Shown piece by piece: positions 44,134 through 53,605 of a stretch of 64,000 bases of DNA. The notes beneath the pieces are model-generated. The model did no database searches, was not told the origin of the DNA, and saw only the letters and a program-made list of their open reading frames with translations. The stretch is taken from NCBI RefSeq assembly GCF_000794385.1, contig NZ_JTJB01000036.1, positions 62,001 to 126,000 on the forward strand, read 5' to 3'. Position 1 is the first letter of the stretch. Each line of letters opens with the position of its first letter. Source of the stretch: Thermus sp. 2.9. GTDB lineage: Bacteria; Deinococcota; Deinococci; Deinococcales; Thermaceae. The translations under genes and the position numbers were made by a program.

Positions 44134-44869
44134 AGCGGGTCCCCGCCTGGCCCAGGCGGACCCCCTCCAAGACCCCAGGCCCCCCCTTGGCGATGGCCGC
44201 CCAAGGAGCCCCGGCCCGAAGGGCCGCCAGGGCCGCTTCCACCTTGGGGATCATCCCCCCTTGGATGACCCCTTGCCGCTTTAGGGCCTCCACCTCTTCC
44301 GGGGTGAGGTGGGGAAGGCGGGTCTTGGGGTCCGTGGGGTCGCGGTACACCCCTTCCACGTCGGTGAGGAAAAGGGCGGGCCAGCCCAAGGCCCCAGCCA
44401 CCGCCGCGGCGGCGGTGTCGGCGTTGACGTTTAGGGGGCCCTCCTCGTCCAGGGCGATGGGGGCGAGGAGGGGGGTGTAGCCCTTTTCCAGAAGGTCCAA
44501 GAGGAGCCCCGCCTCCACCCCCACCACCTCCCCCACCCGGCCCAGCTCCGGCAAGGCCCGGCCCCGAAGGCACAAGGCGTCCCGGCCGGAAAGGGCGATG
44601 GCCTTCCTGCCCCTTCTGGAAAGCCCCTCCGCCAGGCGCTTGCCCGTGAGGTAAAGGGCCATCTCCACCGCCTCCACCTGCTCCTTGGGGGTTACGCGGA
44701 GGCCCCCCACGAAGCGGCTCTCGTACCCCAGCCGGGCGAGGAGGGCCCCGATCTCGGGGCCGCCCCCGTGAACCAAAACCAGGGGCCCGGGGTAAGCGGC
44801 GAGCTCGTTCAAAAGGGCCTCAGCCCCCCTTAGGCTTCCTCCCACCTTCACCAGCAAGGCCTCACTCAA
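44102..44869 (-). CDS. argB: Acetylglutamate kinase
   Basis: A 255-residue amino-acid kinase. LLVKVGGSLRG, LVLVHGGGPEIGALLARLG with RFVGGLRVTP, PLNVNADTAAAAVAGALG and FLTDVEGVYRDP are ArgB motifs. The Thermus LysZ paralogue differs in the glutamate-binding loop, so arginine biosynthesis is preferred over lysine. Its 3' end overlaps the convergent PfpI gene by 32 nt. Confidence 0.88.
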   Translation of the reverse strand: MSEALLVKVGGSLRGAEALLNELAAYPGPLVLVHGGGPEIGALLARLGYESRFVGGLRVTPKEQVEAVEMALYLTGKRLAEGLSRRGRKAIALSGRDALCLRGRALPELGRVGEVVGVEAGLLLDLLEKGYTPLLAPIALDEEGPLNVNADTAAAAVAGALGWPALFLTDVEGVYRDPTDPKTRLPHLTPEEVEALKRQGVIQGGMIPKVEAALAALRAGAPWAAIAKGGPGVLEGVRLGQAGTRFTLGAGEKPA

Positions 44870-45353
44870 GGTAGACCACCTCCTCGGGCAAGCCTCCTTC
44901 CTCCTCCGCCTCCAGAAGGTCCAAGAATCCCAGAAGGGCGTGGTCGGGGTGGAGGCCGAAGTGGGCGGCCAGGGCCTGAACGGCGTTTAGGGGGGGCATC
45001 CGCGCCGCCCCTTGCAGAAGGGGAAGGAGGGCCTCGGGGGCCAGGAGAGCCTCCCCCAGCTCCGGGCCCCGCCGGAGCTCCGCCACCCCCTTGCCCTCTT
45101 CCGCCAGGAGGAAGAGGAGGTCCTCCTCGTTTAGGACCATAAAGGCCAGGGCGGGCCCCAGATGGGAAAGCGCCTCCAGGAAGGCCCTTATGGCCTTTGG
45201 ATCTTCGTCGGCCTCGAGGGCCTCGTGATAGAGGCTCACCCATGGGCTGTCGGGCACCACGTAGACCCCGGCCCCCCGGGTTTCGCTTTGGGCCCAGGCC
45301 ACCACCCGCTCTGGGGGGGCCTCCACATGGAAGGAGAGGAAGCTCCGCACCAC
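44862..45353 (-). CDS. Hypothetical protein
   Basis: A 163-residue protein, start GTG-GTG at 45353. No recognised domain: a beta-rich first half (VYVVPDSPWVSLYHEALEADEDPKAIRAFL) and helical second half (NAVQALAAHFGLHPDHALLGFLDLLEAEEEGG). Overlaps argB by 8 nt and shares a symmetric -10 with dnaX. Confidence 0.65.
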   Translation of the reverse strand: MVRSFLSFHVEAPPERVVAWAQSETRGAGVYVVPDSPWVSLYHEALEADEDPKAIRAFLEALSHLGPALAFMVLNEEDLLFLLAEEGKGVAELRRGPELGEALLAPEALLPLLQGAARMPPLNAVQALAAHFGLHPDHALLGFLDLLEAEEEGGLPEEVVYLE

Positions 45354-45357
45354 GCCC

Positions 45358-45364
45358 TATACTA
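45358..45364. promoter_or_regulatory. Symmetric -10 shared by dnaX and the divergent gene
   Basis: TATACTA: plus strand TATACT ends 7 nt before dnaX GTG; minus strand TAGTAT ends 5 nt before the GTG at 45353. One stretch of seven bases can open in both directions, each giving a leaderless transcript. Confidence 0.6.
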
Positions 45365-45370
45365 GCCCTT

Positions 45371-46980
45371 GTGAGCGCCCTCTACCGCCGGGTGCGCCCC
45401 CTCACCTTCGCCGAGGTGGTGGGCCAAGAGCACGTGAAGGAACCCCTCACCCGGGCCATCCGGGAAGGGCGGCTGGCCCAGGCCTACCTCTTCTCCGGCC
45501 CCCGGGGCGTGGGGAAGACCACCACCGCCCGCCTCCTGGCCATGGGTGTGGGCTGCCAAGGGGAGGAGCGCCCCTGCGGGGCCTGCGCCCACTGCCAGGC
45601 GGTGCAAAAAGGAGCCCACCCCGACGTGGTGGAGATTGACGCCGCCAGCAACAACTCGGTGGAGGACGTGCGGGAGCTTAGGGAAAGGATCCTCCTCGCC
45701 CCCCTTGTCGCCCCCAAGAAGGTCTTCATCCTGGACGAGGCCCACATGCTCTCCAAAAGCGCCTTCAACGCCCTCCTCAAGACCCTGGAGGAGCCCCCGC
45801 CCCACGTCCTCTTCGTCTTCGCCACCACGGAGCCGGAAAGGATGCCCCCCACCATCCTCTCCCGCACGCAGCATTACCGCTTCCGCCGCCTCACGGAGGA
45901 GGAGATCGCCGCCAAGCTCACGCGCATCCTCGAGGACCTGGGCCGGCGGGCGGAACGGGAAGCCCTTCTCCTGGTGGCCCGCCTGGCGGACGGGGCCATG
46001 CGGGATGCGGAAAGCCTCCTGGACCGCCTCCTCCTCCTGGAGGACCCCCTCACCCGGGCCAAGGTGGAGGAGGCCTTGGGCCTTCCCCCCAAGGAGGCCC
46101 TTTTCAGCCTCGCCCAGGCCCTGGGAGAGGGCCGGATGAAGGAGGCCCTGGAGGAAGCCCGCAGGCTCTACGGCCAGGGCTTCGCCCCCAGGAGCCTGGT
46201 GGGGGGGCTCATGGAAGCCTTGCGGGAAGCGCTCTACGCCGCCTACGGCCTTCCGGGAAGGTCCCTTTCCCTTCCCCCCGAGGCCCTCCTCGCCGCCCTC
46301 ACCCGGCTGGACGAGGCCCTGGAGCGCCTGGCTCGGCGCTCCGACCTCCTGGCCCTGGAGGCGGCCCTCCTCGCCGCCTTCGCCCCCACCCCCAAGGCCC
46401 CGGCGGAACCCGCCCAGGCCCCGCCCCCGGAACCCCCCTTGCCCGAGTTTGACCCCTTGGCCCCCCCACCCCGCCGCGCCGGGGTGAGGGCGAGGCCCAA
46501 CCGAAGCCCAGTGGGGAAGAAGCCTTGGCTCCCCGCTTCCGCGCCTTTTTGGAGGCCCTTCGGCCCACCCTGCGGGCCTTCGTGCGGGAGGCCAGGCCCG
46601 AGGTGGTGGGGTCCGCCCTCTACCTCCGCTTCCCCGAAGGCAAGGCCTTCCACCACAAGCGGGCGGTGGAGCAAAAGGCGGCCCTTTTGCCCTTGGCCCA
46701 AGCCCACTTCGGGGTGGAGGAGGTCCATTTCGTTCTGGAAAAAAAAACCCCTGAGCCGGTAAGCCCCAAGCCTAAACCCCCTCCCCCGGCCCCGGAACCT
46801 CCCCCTCCGGCCCCGCGGGAGGCTCGGCCTCCGGAAGGAGAGATGGGAAAAGACCCCGAAACCCGCCTTCACCAGATCGCCCGCCTCCTGGGGGGGAAGC
46901 TCCTTTGGGTGCGCAAACCCAAGGCCCCGGAGCCCGAGGAACCCGTGAGCGAGGACAACATAGGGGGTAGTGGTATATAA
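45371..46980 (+). CDS. dnaX: DNA polymerase III tau/gamma subunit
   Basis: Clamp-loader ATPase. Walker A GPRGVGKTTTARLLA, zinc motif C..C..C in ERPCGACAHCQAV, Walker B VFILDEAHMLSKSAFNALLKTLEEPP and sensor 1. Tau is about 536 residues if one missing base near 46483 (GGGG in RRAGVR) is restored, joining the linker to GEGEAQPKPSGEEALAPRFRA. Further on, nine A at 46739-46747 reproduce the Thermus transcriptional-slippage site: gain or loss of one A leads to stops at once, giving gamma. Ends DNIGGSGI. Start GTG is leaderless. Confidence 0.92.
46739..46747 (+). promoter_or_regulatory. A9 transcriptional slippage site of dnaX
   Basis: Context GTTCTGG-AAAAAAAAA-CCCC. Nine A keep the tau frame (GAA AAA AAA ACC CCT GAG). 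Eight A give PLSR then TAA; ten A give AAC CCC TGA. Slippage by RNA polymerase on A9 in T. thermophilus dnaX is established knowledge. Confidence 0.9.
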
Positions 46981-46981
46981 T
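46976..46981 (+). promoter_or_regulatory. -10 element of the CsoR-family gene (leaderless type)
   Basis: A perfect TATAAT overlapping the dnaX stop codon, 6 nt before the ATG at 46988. Confidence 0.65.
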
Positions 46982-46987
46982 GCCCCC

Positions 46988-47269
46988 ATGACCAAGACCA
47001 CCGAGCTGGGACAAGACACCGTGGAAAACATCCTGAAGCGTCTTCGGCGCATTGAGGGCCAGGTTCGGGGCCTGCAGAAGATGGTGGCGGAAGGCCGCCC
47101 CTGCGACGAGGTCCTCACCCAGATGACCGCCACCAAGAAGGCCATGGAGGCGGCGGCCACCCTAATCCTCCACGAGTTCCTAAACGTCTGCGCCACCGAG
47201 GTTTCCGAGGGCAAGGTGGACCCCAAGAAGCCCGAAGAAATCGCCAACATGCTGAAGAAGTTCATCTAG
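46988..47269 (+). CDS. CsoR/CstR-family transcriptional repressor
   Basis: A 93-residue four-helix repressor: ILKRLRRIEGQVRGLQKMVAEGRPCDEVLTQMTATKKAME is the family core. The copper ligand set of CsoR is Cys, His (+25), Cys (+29). Here Cys39 and Cys68 are present at spacing 29 but the +25 position is Phe64; the nearest His is at +23. Two Cys without the His is the pattern of CstR, which senses persulfide. So sulfur sensing is at least as likely as copper. Probably co-transcribed with the HD gene. Confidence 0.85.
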   Translation: MTKTTELGQDTVENILKRLRRIEGQVRGLQKMVAEGRPCDEVLTQMTATKKAMEAAATLILHEFLNVCATEVSEGKVDPKKPEEIANMLKKFI

Positions 47270-47270
47270 G

Positions 47271-47753
47271 ATGGCAGGCCGGCTCGCCCGGCTGAAAAAG
47301 CGGCTTTTTCGCCTTTTCCTGGCCTTCTTCCCCCAAAGGGCGGCGCCGGAGGATGGCTTCGCCTTGGCCTTCTTGAAGGAAGGCGAAAGGGCCCTTTACC
47401 TGGCCATGGACCCCCGGGACCGGGCCCACGCGGTGCGGGTGGCCCGCCGCCTCCTCCAAGCCCACCCGGAGGCCCCACCGGAGGCGGTGCGGGCCGCCCT
47501 CCTTCACGACGCCGGCAAGGCCCTAAGGCCCTACCGCCCCCTGGAACGCATCCTCACGGGGCTTTTCGCCCCGCCCCTTCCCCCCTACCCCTTGCGCTCA
47601 GGGCTTCTTGGGGCCTTCCAGGTGCGCCGCCACCACGCCCTCTACGCCGCCGAGCGCATAGAAGACCCCCTCGTGCGGGCCCTGGTCCTGGAGCACCACG
47701 CCCCCAAGACCCTCTGGGGCAAAAGGCTCCACCAAGCGGACCAGGAGGAGTGA
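47271..47753 (+). CDS. HD-domain protein
   Basis: A 160-residue small HD phosphohydrolase: DPRDRAHAVRVARRLLQAHP (first His), AALLHDAGKALRPY (HD), then RRHHALYAAERIEDPLVRALVLEHHAP with the later His and D/E. Nucleotide or cyclic-nucleotide substrate unknown. One nucleotide after the CsoR/CstR-type gene. Confidence 0.8.
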   Translation: MAGRLARLKKRLFRLFLAFFPQRAAPEDGFALAFLKEGERALYLAMDPRDRAHAVRVARRLLQAHPEAPPEAVRAALLHDAGKALRPYRPLERILTGLFAPPLPPYPLRSGLLGAFQVRRHHALYAAERIEDPLVRALVLEHHAPKTLWGKRLHQADQEE

Positions 47754-47820
47754 TTCGGGCAAATGCCCCTAGCCAACCCGAGGCATAAGGAGTAGCGTAG
47801 TCCTGGACCAAGGAGGGCTT

Positions 47821-49671
47821 ATGGAGGAGTTCACTTGGCGCGTGGGCGGCCCCCAAGGGGGCGGGATAGAGACGGCGGCCACCCTTTTCGCCCGGGCCGT
47901 GGCCAAGGGGGGGTGGTGGGTGGCCACCAAGCGGGAGTACCACTCCAACATCATGGGGCGGCACTCCTACCTGGACGTACGCCTGGGGCGAAAACCCGTG
48001 GGGGCCTTCCGGGACAGGGTGGACTTCCTGGTGGCCCTGGACGGGGAAACCCTAGCCCGCCACCTGGGCGAGGTGCGGCCTGGGGGGGTGCTCCTTTACG
48101 ACCCCAAGGTGCTGGACCTTTCGGTGCACAAGCTCCCCATGTTGGACCACCGGGTGCAGGAGGCCCTGGCCGAGCGCTTTGGCAAGGGCGACCCAAGCCT
48201 TAAGGAGATCCTCGCCGCTTACGCCGAGGCGGGCGTCCAACCCCTCCCCTACCCCTATGAGGAGGTGGCGGACCGCATTGGGGCGGAGCTCGGGGTGCCC
48301 TCGTTGCAGACCCGGCGCACCCTGAACACCATCGCCGTGGCGGCGAGCCTCCACCTCCTGGGCTTTCCCCTAGAACCCCTGCTGGAGGCCTTGGCCCTGC
48401 AGTTTAGGGGGAAGGTGCTGGAGCTCAACGAGAAGGTGGCCCAGGCAGTCTACCGGGAGGAGGTGCCGAGGCTTTCCCTTTCCCTCCGCCTAAACGGCTA
48501 CGAGCCGGGCCGGGTCTACCTCACCGGGGCCCAGGCCGCCGCCCTTGGCAAGCTCGCCGGGGGGCTTCGCTTCCAGACCTACTACCCCATCAGCCCGGCC
48601 ACGGACGAAAGCGTTTACCTCGAGGCCCACACCAACTTCCAAGGAGCGGACGTGGCCGTGGTGCAGACGGAGGACGAAATCGCCGCGGTGACCATGGCCA
48701 TTGGCGCCGCCCTCACCGGGGCCAGGGCGGCCACCGCCACCAGCGGCCCCGGCTTCAGCCTCATGGCCGAGGGGATGGGCTTCGCCGGGATGATTGAGGC
48801 CCCCTTGGTGGTGACCCTCTACCAGCGGGGCGGGCCCTCCACGGGGCTTCCCACCCGCACGGAGCAGGGGGACCTCCTCTTCGCCATCCGGGGCGGGCAC
48901 GGGGAGTATCCCAGGCTCGTCCTCGCCTCCGGCGACATCCTGGACGCCTTCTTGGACGCCCAGAAAGCCCTGGCCTGGGCCTGGCGGTACCAGACGGTGG
49001 TGGTCCACCTCCTGGACAAGTTCCTGGCCTCCATGGCGCAAAGCCTCCCCAAGGAGGCCCTCACGCCCCTTCCCCAAAACGGGGAGAAACGGCTGGCGCC
49101 CCGGGAGGGCTTTGGCCCTTACGAGCGCTACGCCCCCGCGGAAGACGGCATCTCCCCCTTCATCCCCCTCGGGACCCCAGGGGGCTTCTACTGGATGACC
49201 TCGGACGAGCACGACCTCGAGGGGCACATCACGGAAGACCCCGTCCTCCGGGAGTACCAGATGGAAAAGCGCATGGAAAAGCTCCGCACCGCCCGGCGGG
49301 AAATCCCCCTGGAGGACCAGTACACCCTTTACCGGGATGGGGACGTTTTGGTCCTGGGCTTCGGCACGGTGAAGGGAACCCTCCTGGAAGCCTTGGACCA
49401 CCTCCCCGGGGTGGGGTACCTGCACCTAAAGCTCCTTTGGCCCTTCCCCGAGATCGGCCCCCTCCTGGAGGGGAAGCGGCTCGTCACCGTGGAGCACAAC
49501 TACTCCGGGCAGCTCGCCGATCTGGTGCAGCAGGAAACCCTGAAGAAGGTCCACCACCGGGTGGTGAAGTACAACGGCCGTCCCATCACCCTGGACGAGG
49601 CGGTGGAGGCGCTCAAAGCGGTGCTCGCGGGGACGGCCCCCGAGCGCCTGGTCTTGAGGAAGGGAGTCTAG
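47821..49671 (+). CDS. korA: 2-oxoacid:ferredoxin oxidoreductase, fused gamma-alpha subunit
   Basis: A 616-residue protein. Residues 1-200 are the gamma domain ([26 protein letters not shown]). From about 245 comes the alpha subunit with [15 protein letters not shown] (the YPITP-type motif), [33 protein letters not shown] and the TPP-partner contacts. The C-terminal domain ends at the beta subunit, one nt away. Ribosome site AAGGAGGG. Makes acyl-CoA, CO2 and reduced ferredoxin from 2-oxoacids such as 2-oxoglutarate. Confidence 0.92.
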   Translation: MEEFTWRVGGPQGGGIETAATLFARAVAKGGWWVATKREYHSNIMGRHSYLDVRLGRKPVGAFRDRVDFLVALDGETLARHLGEVRPGGVLLYDPKVLDLSVHKLPMLDHRVQEALAERFGKGDPSLKEILAAYAEAGVQPLPYPYEEVADRIGAELGVPSLQTRRTLNTIAVAASLHLLGFPLEPLLEALALQFRGKVLELNEKVAQAVYREEVPRLSLSLRLNGYEPGRVYLTGAQAAALGKLAGGLRFQTYYPISPATDESVYLEAHTNFQGADVAVVQTEDEIAAVTMAIGAALTGARAATATSGPGFSLMAEGMGFAGMIEAPLVVTLYQRGGPSTGLPTRTEQGDLLFAIRGGHGEYPRLVLASGDILDAFLDAQKALAWAWRYQTVVVHLLDKFLASMAQSLPKEALTPLPQNGEKRLAPREGFGPYERYAPAEDGISPFIPLGTPGGFYWMTSDEHDLEGHITEDPVLREYQMEKRMEKLRTARREIPLEDQYTLYRDGDVLVLGFGTVKGTLLEALDHLPGVGYLHLKLLWPFPEIGPLLEGKRLVTVEHNYSGQLADLVQQETLKKVHHRVVKYNGRPITLDEAVEALKAVLAGTAPERLVLRKGV

Positions 49672-49672
49672 C

Positions 49673-50587
49673 ATGGTGGAGCTTAAGCTTCAGGACTACA
49701 AGGCGGAGAAGCAGCCCGACTGGTGCCCGGGCTGCGGGGACTACGGCATCCTCTCCGCCCTCCAGATGGCCCTCTTTGAGCTGAAGAAGAACCCGAGCCA
49801 GACCGTGGTCTTCTCCGGCATCGGCTGCTCGGCCAAGACCCCCCACTACCTGAACGTCTACGGCGTCCACACCCTCCACGGGCGCGTCCTGCCCGTGGCC
49901 CAGGGGGCCAAGCTGGCCAACCCCCACCTCACCGTGGTGGCGGTGGGAGGGGACGGGGACGGCCTGGGCATCGGGGCCGGGCACTTCGTGGCCTCGGGCC
50001 GGAGGAACGTGGACATGCTCTACATCCTCTACGACAACGAGGTCTACGGCCTCACCAAGGGGCAGGCGGGGCCCACCTTGGGCCTGGGGGAGAAGACCAA
50101 GAGCCTGCCCAAGCCCAACCCCCAAGGGCGCATTAACCCCCTCCTCCTGGCCTTCGCCGCGGGGTACACCTGGATCGCCCGGGGCTACGCCTACGACGTG
50201 AAGGGCCTAAAAGAGCTCATCAAGGAGGGCATAACCCACAAGGGCCTCGCCTTCCTCCACGTCCTGCAGCCCTGCCCCACCTACAACGACCTGCACACCA
50301 AGGAGTGGTTCGCCCTCAGGCTCTACAAGCTCCAGGAGGAGGGCTACGACCCCTATGTTCCCGAAGGGCTCTCCCCCGAGGAGCTAGACCAAAAAATGGC
50401 CAAGTTCCAGGAAAAGGCGGCGGAGTGGGGGGAAAGGATCCCCACCGGGGTCTTCTGGAAGGCGGAGGTGCCCACCTTTGAGGAGCGCCTTAAGGCCTAC
50501 CTCCCCCGCTACCCCGAGGTCTACCCCGCCCTGGGGCAGAAGGAGGCCTTGGACCTGGAAGGGCTCCTCAAGGAGTTCGCCCTCTAA
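49673..50587 (+). CDS. korB: 2-oxoacid:ferredoxin oxidoreductase, beta subunit
   Basis: A 304-residue TPP-binding subunit. [17 protein letters not shown] contains cluster Cys residues; [43 protein letters not shown] is the TPP/Mg motif; a third Cys lies in [11 protein letters not shown] and a fourth in [10 protein letters not shown]. No ferredoxin domain, so an external ferredoxin takes the electrons. Ends with a 4-nt overlap with a convergent gene. Confidence 0.93.
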   Translation: MVELKLQDYKAEKQPDWCPGCGDYGILSALQMALFELKKNPSQTVVFSGIGCSAKTPHYLNVYGVHTLHGRVLPVAQGAKLANPHLTVVAVGGDGDGLGIGAGHFVASGRRNVDMLYILYDNEVYGLTKGQAGPTLGLGEKTKSLPKPNPQGRINPLLLAFAAGYTWIARGYAYDVKGLKELIKEGITHKGLAFLHVLQPCPTYNDLHTKEWFALRLYKLQEEGYDPYVPEGLSPEELDQKMAKFQEKAAEWGERIPTGVFWKAEVPTFEERLKAYLPRYPEVYPALGQKEALDLEGLLKEFAL

Positions 50588-51852
50588 AGCTGGGCCCGGG
50601 CCGCCGCCCCCTGGGGGCGGTAGCCGGGGTCGCGGTAGCGGGCAGGCAGGAAGGAATAGGCCCAGGGGGGAAGCGCCTCCCCCAGGACCATCCGGGCCAG
50701 TACCTCCCCCGCCCCCAAGGCGGCCATGACCCCATAGCCGGAAAAGGCGGCGAGGAGGTAGACCCCTTCGGCCACGGGGCCCAAAAGGGGCAGGTTCTCC
50801 GGGGTGCGCACGTAGTACCCCCCGTCCACCCGGGGCCGCACCCCCAGGTAGGCCCTAAGGCCCGGCAAGATGGGGAACAGGCCCCGCAGGGCCACCTCCC
50901 CCGCCCAAGAAGGCGGGGTGGGGCCGCAGGCCCGGGGTTCCTCCGCCCGGGGCCAGGGGTTATAGAGGGCGAGGAAGCCTTCCCCCTCGGGCCGCCCGTG
51001 GGCCCCCGGGGGCAAGGGGCCGAGGAGGGGGGCGAGGTCCTCCGCCTCCGCCAGGAGGGCCCGCTCCTCGGGGGAGAAGATCTCCCCGGGCTCGTTCCAG
51101 ATGAGGAGGGGGGCCTCCCGGGGGAAGAGGCGCAAGGGATCGGGAAACCAGGCCTTGAAGTGGGGCTCGGCCGCCACGGGAAGGCCAGGGTCTAGCCCCC
51201 GCAGGAGGGGAAGAAGGCCGGGCCCGGGGGCCAGGACCAGGGCGAGGAAGGACCAGACCTCTTCCTTCCCCTCAAGCCGCACCCAGGCGGAGCCTTTCCC
51301 CTCCAAGCCCAAAAACTCCCCCCGCACCACCCTTCCCCCCGCCGCCCGCAAGGCCTCCAATAGGGCCATCCCCAGGCCTTGGGCGGAAAGCCAGCCCGCC
51401 CTGCGCACGTGGAGCCCCGCCCTGGCCTTCAGGTGGGCCAGGTAGGGGAAAACCTCCCCCAGGGCCCCGGGCAGGAGGAGGTCCATCCCCTCTTCCGCCC
51501 CTTCGGGGTAGGTGGCGGCCTTGCGGTGGACCCGCAAGGGCCCGGCGTGGGGAGCGGCCTGGGCCAGGGCGAGGAGGTCCTCCGCCCGGCCCAGGTAGAG
51601 GTAGCCCCGGGGCTTCATCCGGGCCGCCTCCGCAAAGGGGCCCAGGTGCTCCAGGCCATGGGCCACCAAGGCGGCCAAGGACTCCTCCCCGGGCCAAAAG
51701 ACCCGGTAGCACTCCGTGGACTTGTCGCTGGTGCAGGAAAGGGGGGCTTCCCGCTCCAAAACGAGGACCGGAAGCCCCTTCTGGGCCAAGAAGTGGGCGG
51801 CGGATAGCCCCAGGATCCCCGCCCCCACCACCAAGACGCTCTCCCTGGGCAC
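50584..51852 (-). CDS. FAD-dependent oxidoreductase (DAO family)
   Basis: A 422-residue flavoprotein. N-terminal Rossmann motif [30 protein letters not shown], and C-terminal [34 protein letters not shown] binding FAD. Resembles amino-acid or sarcosine oxidases; the substrate is unknown. GTG start with TACCCT 7 nt upstream. Confidence 0.85.
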   Translation of the reverse strand: MPRESVLVVGAGILGLSAAHFLAQKGLPVLVLEREAPLSCTSDKSTECYRVFWPGEESLAALVAHGLEHLGPFAEAARMKPRGYLYLGRAEDLLALAQAAPHAGPLRVHRKAATYPEGAEEGMDLLLPGALGEVFPYLAHLKARAGLHVRRAGWLSAQGLGMALLEALRAAGGRVVRGEFLGLEGKGSAWVRLEGKEEVWSFLALVLAPGPGLLPLLRGLDPGLPVAAEPHFKAWFPDPLRLFPREAPLLIWNEPGEIFSPEERALLAEAEDLAPLLGPLPPGAHGRPEGEGFLALYNPWPRAEEPRACGPTPPSWAGEVALRGLFPILPGLRAYLGVRPRVDGGYYVRTPENLPLLGPVAEGVYLLAAFSGYGVMAALGAGEVLARMVLGEALPPWAYSFLPARYRDPGYRPQGAAARAQL

Positions 51853-51859
51853 CCCCCTT

Positions 51860-51872
51860 AGGGTACTACACT
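51860..51872. promoter_or_regulatory. Divergent leaderless -10 elements (DAO gene / moaC)
   Basis: Minus strand TACCCT (51860-51865) lies 7 nt before the GTG at 51852; plus strand TACACT (51867-51872) lies 6 nt before the moaC ATG at 51879. Confidence 0.5.
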
Positions 51873-51878
51873 GGGACC

Positions 51879-52351
51879 ATGGACCTCACCCACTTCAAGG
51901 ACGGCAAGCCCCAGATGGTGGACGTGACGGAAAAGCCAAAGACCTTCCGCGCCGCCACCGCCGAGGCCTTCGTGGAGCTCACGGAGGAGGCCCTCTTGGC
52001 CTTGGAAAAGGGGGGGTGGGCAAGGGGGACCCCTTGACGGTGGCCCAACTCGCCGGCATTCAGGGGGCCAAGAAGACGGCGGACCTCATCCCCCTCTGCC
52101 ACCCACTTCCCCTCACAGGGGTGGAGGTGAAGGTGGAGCTCTTGCGGGAGGAAAAGCAGGTGCGCATAGAGGCCACGGCCCGCACCAAGGCGGAAACCGG
52201 GGTGGAGATGGAGGCCCTAACCGCCTGCGCCGTGGCGGCCCTCACGGTGTACGACATGCTCAAGGCGGCTTCCAAGGGGCTCGTGATCTCCCAGGTGCGC
52301 CTCCTCCACAAGGCGGGAGGGAAAAGCGGGGAGTGGCGGCGGGAGGGATAG
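51879..52351 (+). pseudogene. moaC: Cyclic pyranopterin monophosphate synthase MoaC, frame disrupted
   Basis: The frame from 51879 gives [20 protein letters not shown] and runs to ALEKGG, then breaks in the G run at about 52011-52016. With one more G it continues [33 protein letters not shown], and [20 protein letters not shown], the MoaC active-site blocks, to residue 157. The second half has no other damage. A missed G in a homopolymer is the likely cause. It makes cPMP for molybdenum/tungsten cofactor, needed by the AOR of this window. Confidence 0.85.
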
Positions 52352-52380
52352 CGTTTACCCCAGGGGTGTATCCTAAAGCC

Positions 52381-52710
52381 ATGCGCGTCGCCATCGCTTT
52401 GGGCAAGGAGGAGGGCCGGGTCTACCCGGGGCCCTTCGGCCACGCTCCCCGCTACGCCATCTACGAGGCGGCAGAGGAAGGGCTAAGGCTTGTGGAGGTG
52501 CGGGAAAACCCCCACGCCAACGAGCACGGGGAGGAGAAGCACGCCAAGATGCGGGCCCTCCTCCAGGACGTGGACCTCAAGGTGGGGGCCCGCTTCGGCC
52601 ACGGGGGGTCCTTGGGGGCCTTTCCCGTGGCGGGGCGCCTCGAGGTGGGCCCCGTTTCCCTGGAAGAGGCCCTAGCCCTCCTCATGGAGCGGCGAAATAG
52701 CGCCGGATGA
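52381..52710 (+). CDS. NifX/NafY-type (dinitrogenase cofactor fold) protein
   Basis: A 109-residue protein: [29 protein letters not shown] opens like the NifX/NifB-C-terminal fold, and [20 protein letters not shown] resembles its cofactor loop. No nitrogenase genes are near; in non-fixing bacteria such proteins have unknown roles with metal clusters. TATCCT lies 6 nt before the ATG. Confidence 0.7.
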   Translation: MRVAIALGKEEGRVYPGPFGHAPRYAIYEAAEEGLRLVEVRENPHANEHGEEKHAKMRALLQDVDLKVGARFGHGGSLGAFPVAGRLEVGPVSLEEALALLMERRNSAG

Positions 52711-53605
52711 GCTCCTGGGCCTCGGGGGCCAGGAGGGTCTTCTCCAGGTAGACCTCCACCCCCCGCCGCACCCTTTCCGGGGGCCTCCCCCCAGGCCAAG
52801 GGGAAGGAAGGGCGGCGCCTCCCCCTTCCCCCGGGGCGAGAAGCCCCGCCTCCTCCCCCTGGGGCGTCAGGGGAAGGACGGGAGGGCCCTTTTGGGCATC
52901 CCCGGTGCCCGCCCTTCCCTCGGAAGCCGGGGAAGCCCTCTCCCCCCTGGCCCCGGGCGAGGCTGGGGGGCCTTCTCCCTTCCCCTGCAGCGTACCGCCC
53001 CCTGGGGAAGGCGGGGGGGTTTCCCCTTGGGGCGTCCCGCTCCCCGAGATTCCTTCCCCCTCTTGTGTTCCATTCCCTTTGGCCCCGCCCCCGTGGGCCG
53101 GGGAGCCTTCCTCTTCCTGGGGTGCGCCGTTTCCTTGGACCCCACCCCCAGGGACCCTGGAGCCTTCCCCTTGCCCTTCCCTTCCAGAAGCCCCTTGGGG
53201 CGGGGCAGGCCGCTCCAGGCCGGGCAGGGTCCAAGGGGCCCCACCCCCTTCCGCCCGCCAAGCGGCGAGGAGAAGGGCCAAGAGCAAGGCCAGAAGGTAG
53301 AGGAAAAGAAGCCCATTGGGAAAGGGTGGAAGTTTCAGGGGGGCTTTCCTCGCCTCCGCCCAAAGCCTTTCCTCCCGTAGGCCAAGGCGGTGGGTAGGCG
53401 AGGTCACCCGGGCGATCTCCCTTAAGGCCCTTCCCTCCCAAAGGCGGCTTGGCAGGAGGAGGGCGAAGGGGGAAAGGAGGGCAAAAAGGGGGTGGAAAAA
53501 ACCCAAGAGGGCGAGGCCCAGGGCCAAAAGGAGGCGGTGGCGCCAGGCCAGGCGGCTGGCGTAGGCGCGGTGGAAGCCGGGGCCCACAAGGCGATTATGG
53601 CGCAA
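52682..53605 (-). CDS. Membrane protein with long Gly/Pro/Glu-rich linker
   Basis: A 307-residue protein. Two membrane segments near the start (RLLLALGLALLGFFHPLFALLSPFALLL) and one near 100 (LLFLYLLALLLALLLAAW), then about 130 residues of low-complexity Gly, Glu, Pro and Ser, and a conserved-looking tail [30 protein letters not shown]. No family recognised. Overlaps both neighbours (29 nt and 11 nt). Confidence 0.65.
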   Translation of the reverse strand: MRHNRLVGPGFHRAYASRLAWRHRLLLALGLALLGFFHPLFALLSPFALLLPSRLWEGRALREIARVTSPTHRLGLREERLWAEARKAPLKLPPFPNGLLFLYLLALLLALLLAAWRAEGGGAPWTLPGLERPAPPQGASGREGQGEGSRVPGGGVQGNGAPQEEEGSPAHGGGAKGNGTQEGEGISGSGTPQGETPPPSPGGGTLQGKGEGPPASPGARGERASPASEGRAGTGDAQKGPPVLPLTPQGEEAGLLAPGEGGGAALPSPWPGGRPPERVRRGVEVYLEKTLLAPEAQELIRRYFAAP

